Source: Termitomyces sp. T153
Taxonomy: Eukaryota > Basidiomycota > Agaricomycetes > Agaricales > Lyophyllaceae
DNA length: 64,000 nucleotides
Direction: 5' to 3'
NCBI GenBank assembly: GCA_018296165.2
Contig: JACKQL020000031.1
Span: 558,001-622,000 of the forward strand
Position 1 is the stretch's first letter. Each line of letters opens with the position of its first letter. The position numbers and the translations under genes are program-made. This document shows, in pieces, positions 58,700 through 64,000 of the stretch. Under the pieces are notes generated by a model that was not told where the DNA came from, searched no databases, and saw only the letters and a list, made by a program, of their open reading frames with translations.

Positions 58700-60763
58700 T
58701 GCATCATATAGGAACTGGAAATTCTGGAAGCTGCCAAAATATAGGAAAAGACAGAAATTGGTACTCAGCAAGAATAGAATCTTATAGCAGAAAGTGGTGT
58801 AAAGTGGCCAGGAAGTGGTATAGTGGAGATGGGGAATGTTGTGAGCTATATGCTTGCTTTGCTAACAAGTCCTGGATACTCTATGCCAAAAACTTTGTAA
58901 GTTGAATTATTCTTTTTTTGTGAGCTAAATGATGACAATGTTGCTAGGTTCCAGCACTGTTGCTAGAATACAAGATAAAGAACTTATTTGGGGAGGGAAT
59001 AATAGTAATTTGCTTGGAGCATTGCTAAACTTGGCAATATTGCTAAGGGTTTTTTTAGTTAGTTTCTGATTTGACACCTGACAAAATTGCTGGTTCTAGC
59101 ACTTGCTACACAAGTTGGAAGTGATAAGAGCATCAGGCAGTGGCAAGAAGGTGAGGTTTGCTATGAAGAGAGGAGGCTAGCAATAGTGAGACTGGCAACA
59201 CTACTAAGGGTCTAGCAGCATTGCTCAAATAGGCTAGGAGCTCCAAACAGAGGAAGAGAAAGGTTGTGGAAGACTCAAAGGTAAGTTCTTGCTACATCAC
59301 TAATGCTTGTGTCACTAAGCTACTATATAGGACAATTGTGACATTGCTATAAGTCTGGTGGCATTGCCTAGGAAGACTAAGAGTTTCAAGAAGAGTAAGA
59401 GGAAGGCATAAGATGATGATAATTTTGTAGTGAGTTTATAGTGATGTTTCTATAGCAATATTTGCTAACATTAGCACATAGATACTAACCCAGACCACCT
59501 TCTTCAACAAGGAGTTGGTGGGCTAGTTGAGATACTAGAAGTGGTCCACCATGTTGAACAAGGAGCAAGGAGCAGGCATGATGAATATTAGATTAAAAAA
59601 GAAAGTATCAGTGTCTCCTGCTGCATGGCAAGTATTTCTAAAGTGACAGGGCATGGTAAGTTTTTTGTCCTTTCTTTAGCAACTATCACTAACACAATTG
59701 ATAGTATAGCAAGTGTTTGTTAGTTAACAGCTCTGAATCATGCTAGTACTTGACTGAAGGCCAGCCATATTATGCTTGCAATGCCACCAAGTGTGTTTGA
59801 AGGAGCACAAGACTCTTTGCAGCAGAAGCAGCTTGAAGATCACTACCATTTACACTCAAGCTGTCTATATGCAACATGCATGGAAGTTTATAATAGTGCA
59901 GCAAGTGCTAGCTGCTCAAGGCCTCCCCATTGCCATTAAATGCTTGAGTCTGGATTTGCCAACAACACAGAACAAGATGATGGTAAGAGGACCAGCAGGG
60001 GCCAAAGTAAAGAGCAAAAGCAGGGAAGTGGTAGAGAATAGCAGCAAGGAGGAGAAGGAGAACAAAGCAGAGAAAAGCACTAGCAGTGACAAAGGAGAGA
60101 ATAAAGAAATGCCACTAGCTGAATAGCATATCATAGCATTAGCAGTTGCTAAGAGCTTGAGTGAGGAAAAGATGAAAGTGGAGGAATCCATTGCCAGTCT
60201 TAGTGGTGCTCAGTAAGTCTTTGCTATTCTGCCCTGTAGCATCTTTGTTTACTTTTCTTTGCAGAACTAGCAAAATTCCAGCCTCATAAGGAGGCATCCA
60301 TTGATAACAACCCTCTTGCCCTGTAGTAGGAAGTTCCAGTAAGTCTCTAAATTGTTGCTAACTTTTTCTAATGTTCTCTAAATGCTCTCAAAAATAGACT
60401 GCTTTTCTGTCCTTTCAATTAACTATGAACAACTTGAAGTGGTTGGAAAATAGTTTTGTAGCACCAGTTTCAGCATTGGACTCTTATGCTAACTTAGAGC
60501 ACAATTGTGAAAGAGCAGCTATAGTAGAGACAATGTTTGCTAGGGAGCTGGTGATAGTAGGGCAGGACCTAATAGCAGCTAGAACATGCTATTATGTGTT
60601 GGAGCAGACAGTGAAAAAGTTGTACTATTTGCAAGATGATCATAATGTCACTATTGCTTGGCAGGTAACCCACAACATGCAGGAGGGGGACTTAGTGCTG
60701 ATTTGTCCTCTCATTCTCCCCTCCAGTAACTTCAAGCTAGTGATAAGACCTATTTGTCACTGA
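58700..60763 (+). pseudogene. Spliced non-retroviral gene, copy 2
   Basis: Paralogue of 35880-37650 on the plus strand, next to an F LTR and overlapping its edge. Donors GTAAGT near 58897 and 59281, GTGAGT at 59430 (acceptor about 59474), GTAAGT at 59656, 60213 and 60339, several with GCTAAC-type branch sites. Matching exons: a Lys/Arg-rich nuclear-type run (KRKRKVVEDSK, then KKSKRKA), a FNKELVG exon, a Cys-rich segment CLQCHQVCLKEHKTLC near 59770, a long acidic/Lys-rich stretch (59970-60120) and the C-terminal exon (60425 on: LKWLENSFVAPVSALDSYA, ETMFARELVIVGQDLIAAR), which aligns with copy 1. Some exons hold stops. Function unknown. Confidence 0.55.
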
Positions 60764-61841
60764 GCTTTGTTTTCAGCATGTCTGAGTAGACAGCAGCTGA
60801 CTGTATTGTACATGACTTGGCATAAGTTACAAAACTTATTACATGAGGTCTAGCCCTAAGATCTGGAACAATGTAGTTGCTACACAGGATTCTAGCAACC
60901 ACAAGACTTATAGATCATAAGCTACATCATATGGAGTCTGGACTTTGGATCTAGAACAACAAGGCTGAGACTTTTCTTAGCAATGACTGCTAGTGACATT
61001 ACTTGGTAACAATACCACCTCCTCTTCAAAAAGGGATATATTGACATTTGTGTGATTTATTACTTATTATTTTTCTTGTTGAGCTTACAAACATACTTGA
61101 ACAGCACTTACACTTCAGGTATTGATGTCAGAAATGCTCTTTTCTTGTGATTGACAATTTTTATGCATTATATCAACATTATGTACATATACTTGGTTAC
61201 CAGACTGACATTGAGTATGTGTTATAAATACTTGGCAGATGCTGTTTCTGGCAGCAACTAATACTTACTTTTTAATACTATACCTACAAACAGTATAAAT
61301 ACTGCCTATACATAGAGATAAAAAACAATGAATAGAGTACCATTCTTCCTTATTAGCTCTTGGCTTACCAGCTTCAGATTTCTTATTGCTTCTCATTGCC
61401 AATGACTTAGCAATAGCCTTGACAACCTCAACTTAGTAGGGTGCCAATTGTGGGTATCCTTAGCATTATTTTGACTTAGCAACACTAGCAACTATGAAAT
61501 ACAACTAGTTTGCATTCATCCCAGCTCACTTTAGCTTTTCTCATTCTTTGTTCTCAACTCCCTTTTTATTGCTTAGTTTTCCCTACCTTAGTGACTCTTT
61601 CACCTTTGTTCCTTTCCCTTTCATTTACCTAGTGGCCTTTTATGACTGTCTAGCAACTTAAGCTAGCAATAGTGACACTTTTCACTTGATCACTCCACAA
61701 CTATTAGCTCTTGTTTTCTGGGACAGTTACTAACTCACCCCCTATTGACTTCCTATTGCCAGCTACCCTATCTAGTTGCTAGTGTCTAGATCTTTCTTTT
61801 TGGTTTTTTGCATGGTAGCTAGGCAGTATAGGAGCACATTA
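60741..61841 (+). repeat. Gypsy B-type LTR in the opposite orientation
   Basis: Reverse complement of the LTRs at 34736 and 52597: starts TGATAAGACC and ends GGAGCACATTA, about 1.1 kb. The last codons of the spliced gene run into it. No target duplication or purine tract could be recognised at its left border. Confidence 0.7.
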
Positions 61842-61984
61842 TTGGCCAATGCTGAGATGGACATAGTAGACTGACCCCTTTACAAAGTCTTTATTTCATA
61901 TACAGTAGACAGACTAGCTCTTTTAAAAGGCCCTTGCATACAGACTGACCCATCTAAGAAATCATGTAGTATATATCTTAGCAC
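61842..61984. other. Short spacer between two LTRs
   Basis: No feature seen; AT-rich. Confidence 0.3.
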
Positions 61985-63012
61985 TGATGATGTCTGTTGC
62001 CACTTAGCTGCCATGTAGAAAATACAACAACTAGTAGTTTTACAAGTAGAGTATGAATAGACTATAGAAAATAAGGTTTGCAAGTTGAGCTAGATTCCAG
62101 AAAGCCCACTAGATGCAGAAATAGTGCTAAATTGCTAGTGCAAAATCAAGAGATGGCAATAACAGATAGGAAAGGGAGAAACTCTATGGGTAAACCCAGC
62201 TAGAGTCAAACTGAAGTCACCAGACAAAAGGAGCACTAGCAAAACAATGCTAAAGGCTAGTACTAAGAATAGCAAGGAGAGCATTAACAGCAGAGGATGA
62301 TAATGGAACAAAACTAGCTGTAGGTGCTAGTGCTAAACATAAACTTGATAAAATAGTACTCTAAAGTAATACTGGCTAAGTGAGATAACAAGGGCACTAA
62401 CTCAATAAAGAGGGCACTAGAGCAAAAGAAGATACTTTAAAGTTGCTAGACTTAGATCTGAAGTCTAGGGTTTATAATGAGGTGTGATTCTTTGATGGTA
62501 GTATAGAAAACATAACAGTATTTATAGTAAGTAGCAATAATGAAACTAAAAGGAATTAATAACAGTAAAAAGGAGTGCTAGTGACATATGTGAATCAGAA
62601 GGAATGGCTTGAGCAAGTTAATAACTCAACTATAGCTAAATTTGACACTTGGAATGACAGCCAGTATGCTGGTTGCTAGAGTGGCATGTATCAAAGAAAT
62701 AAGTCCAAATCAAGAAATAATAAAAAACTGTAATAATAATACTAAGAGAAGAAATATTGTCAGAAACTTTACCAAGAAAGGAAATATCATCATAGATTTT
62801 ATCAAGAAAGGAAATATTGTTAGAGACTTTGCTAGAAGGGCACTAAAGAATGCTAGGGAAAAGTCAGCTAGCATGATGGGGGTCTAGACCACAAATAATG
62901 GAGTCATGTAACTATTGCATTATGTAGAAACCAGAAATTCTAAAGGTCACTAAGACACTAAGACATAAGAAAAAGATAAAAATCCACACTCAGTGAGAAT
63001 AGGGTCTTATCA
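61985..63012 (-). repeat. LTR of family F, copy 2
   Basis: About 1.03 kb, TGATGATGTCTGTTGCC...GGGTCTTATCA. It preserves the uninterrupted site (TTTACAAGTAGAGTATG) where the other copy carries the Tc1. As Gypsy integrase follows on the minus strand, this is the 3' LTR of an element leaving the window. Confidence 0.75.
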
Positions 63013-64000
63013 GTGCTTGTTTTAGAGGCCATAGAAATGTAACATATCAGCAACTGTATGATCAGTAAGAAGTATGACAAAGTTTACTAGCACTTAGCAT
63101 TAGCAACAGAGAAGTGCACAAAAAAAGACAAAAGTGGAAAGAAATATATAGCAATAACAGACAGAGTCTTGAAAAAGAAATGCTCAGGAGATCATCATAG
63201 CAATAAATTCATGGAGGTTTGTGCAAGGCAGCTCAGAAAAGGCCTATAATAGCATTGTATCTTGATGTAACAACAAGAAATAATAGCAAAAGGAACAAAG
63301 TCTGTAGAATATTTTTAATGGTTTTTTAGTATAGTATTCTGGAAATCAAGAAAAAGGTATAAGAGCTTAGCAAAAGGCTGTGCTGTGCTAGTCATCATTT
63401 TTGCTAGCAATGTTGGGCAGGTCTTCATTGCCTAAGAGGCTGGTTTTCTCTAGCTGGCAAACTTTAAAGGTGTCAATGTTGAGGATGCCACTAGATATAG
63501 TAATATATTTTCTAGCAAAATAGAGAAGTAGGCAAAAGGCAGTTACTAGTTAATGTATGACTGAGCTATCTAATCTGCAAAGAATATAAGCACCACCATG
63601 GTTATGGGAGATCACTAATAATAGTCTTAAATAATGAGGGCACATCTTCTTGTTGTGAGTGACTGTAATTCTGGTATTGCATATTATAACAAGGTTGCCA
63701 TGCTTGAAGTTATAGTTGTGAATGGTGGTAGCATGTTTTTTTTCAAAGCAGAGAGCAGCTTGGTAGCAAGCAGTAAAGACTTTGTTGTAGAGTTGCTCAA
63801 GATCTTCTAGTTGCCACTGAAGGTCAATAGCACATCTGGTGATAAGGTTGGTAGAAAATAGTACTGAGTTTGGTAGTAGCTAAAGGTAAGTAGCTTCTAA
63901 AGCATTGACAGAAAAGAGGGTGTGTATTCTTGTAGTTGCATAGTTTGGTGAGCATTTCATGTGCTTGCATACTATAGCTCTCCCAGACCAAAAGACAGAG
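63013..64000 (-). pseudogene. C-terminal integrase of a further Gypsy B/F-type element
   Basis: Minus strand from the window edge: KHMKCSPNYATTRIHTLFS, NALEATYL, KHATTIHNYNFKHGNLVI, RITVTHNKKMCPHYL, ISHNHGGAYILCRLD, then the post-integrase tail. Clearly the same lineage as 38335-38703 with better-preserved frames. The untranslated end (63013-63550) aligns with 37730-38330 of Gypsy B, but here it joins the LTR directly with no spliced gene between. Continues beyond 64000. Confidence 0.8.

Larger units (their letters stand above)
56121..58786 (-). repeat. LTR of family F, copy 1, split by a Tc1 element
   Basis: LTR sequence is 56121-56184 plus 57783-58786 (about 1.07 kb). It starts TGATGGCATCTGTTGCTGCC and ends near CTTATA; matches 61985-63012. 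Its first 60 bp resemble the LTR of Gypsy B (GCTGCC, TAGCTGC-type, ACAACAA), so the families are related. It contains a 110-bp tandem duplication. Confidence 0.7.

Overview
The window looks like genomic DNA of a basidiomycete fungus, most likely an agaricomycete. The spliced genes have 44-66 nt GT-AG introns and their proteins read like agaricomycete orthologues. The repeats are Ty1/Copia, several Ty3/Gypsy lineages, a RNase-H-type LINE, Tc1/mariner and a tRNA-headed retroposon. I cannot name the species. The large repeat load is compatible with an expanded genome such as those of some ectomycorrhizal mushrooms, but that is inference.

Positions 1-10217 are a compact, CpG-containing genic block of four spliced genes: a ~1270-aa Ser/Pro-rich protein of unknown function (454-4437, +); the tRNA-splicing endonuclease subunit SEN54 (4655-6318, -); a 652-aa proline-rich protein with an EH-like N-terminus (6423-8472, +), head-to-head with SEN54 across 104 bp and carrying a GC-AG intron; and the Paf1-complex subunit CDC73 (8578-10217, +, eight exons). 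The two housekeeping genes could be spliced by hand into complete reading frames.

From about 10.3 kb to the end I see no host gene. The DNA becomes AT-rich and almost free of CpG, and is built of nested, decayed mobile elements. 10.6-15.2 kb holds a LINE tail, a gutted Gypsy, a tRNA-like sequence and Copia pieces. A rearranged Tc1 lies at 15.7-16.8 kb. At 17.3-24.6 kb two internally deleted Copia copies stand head-to-head as a ~2.1-kb near-identical inverted repeat; one LTR is split by a 943-bp CpG-rich retroposon with a perfect 15-bp target duplication. 25.1-28.4 kb is Gypsy D. 28.4-33.8 kb is a near full-length Copia (A) with two LTRs and a primer site matching the anticodon region of initiator tRNA-Met.

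33.8-56.1 kb is a three-level nest: Gypsy G (-) split by Gypsy B (-, LTRs at 34.7 and 52.6 kb), which is split by element C (39.7-47.5 kb, 1.2-kb LTRs, exact GATAT duplication, no recognisable pol). 56.1-64.0 kb has two LTRs of a related family F, one carrying a Tc1 whose empty site is preserved in the other, and the start of a further Gypsy.

The most unusual items are: (1) a spliced, non-retroviral gene family present twice (about 35.9-37.65 and 58.7-60.76 kb), next to Gypsy LTRs and antisense to the Gypsy pol genes, possibly a cargo gene; (2) the large near-identical palindrome; (3) the young tRNA-headed retroposon; (4) element C, large, non-autonomous-looking and strongly strand-skewed. 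Most gene names come from recognising protein families by eye; no searches were run.
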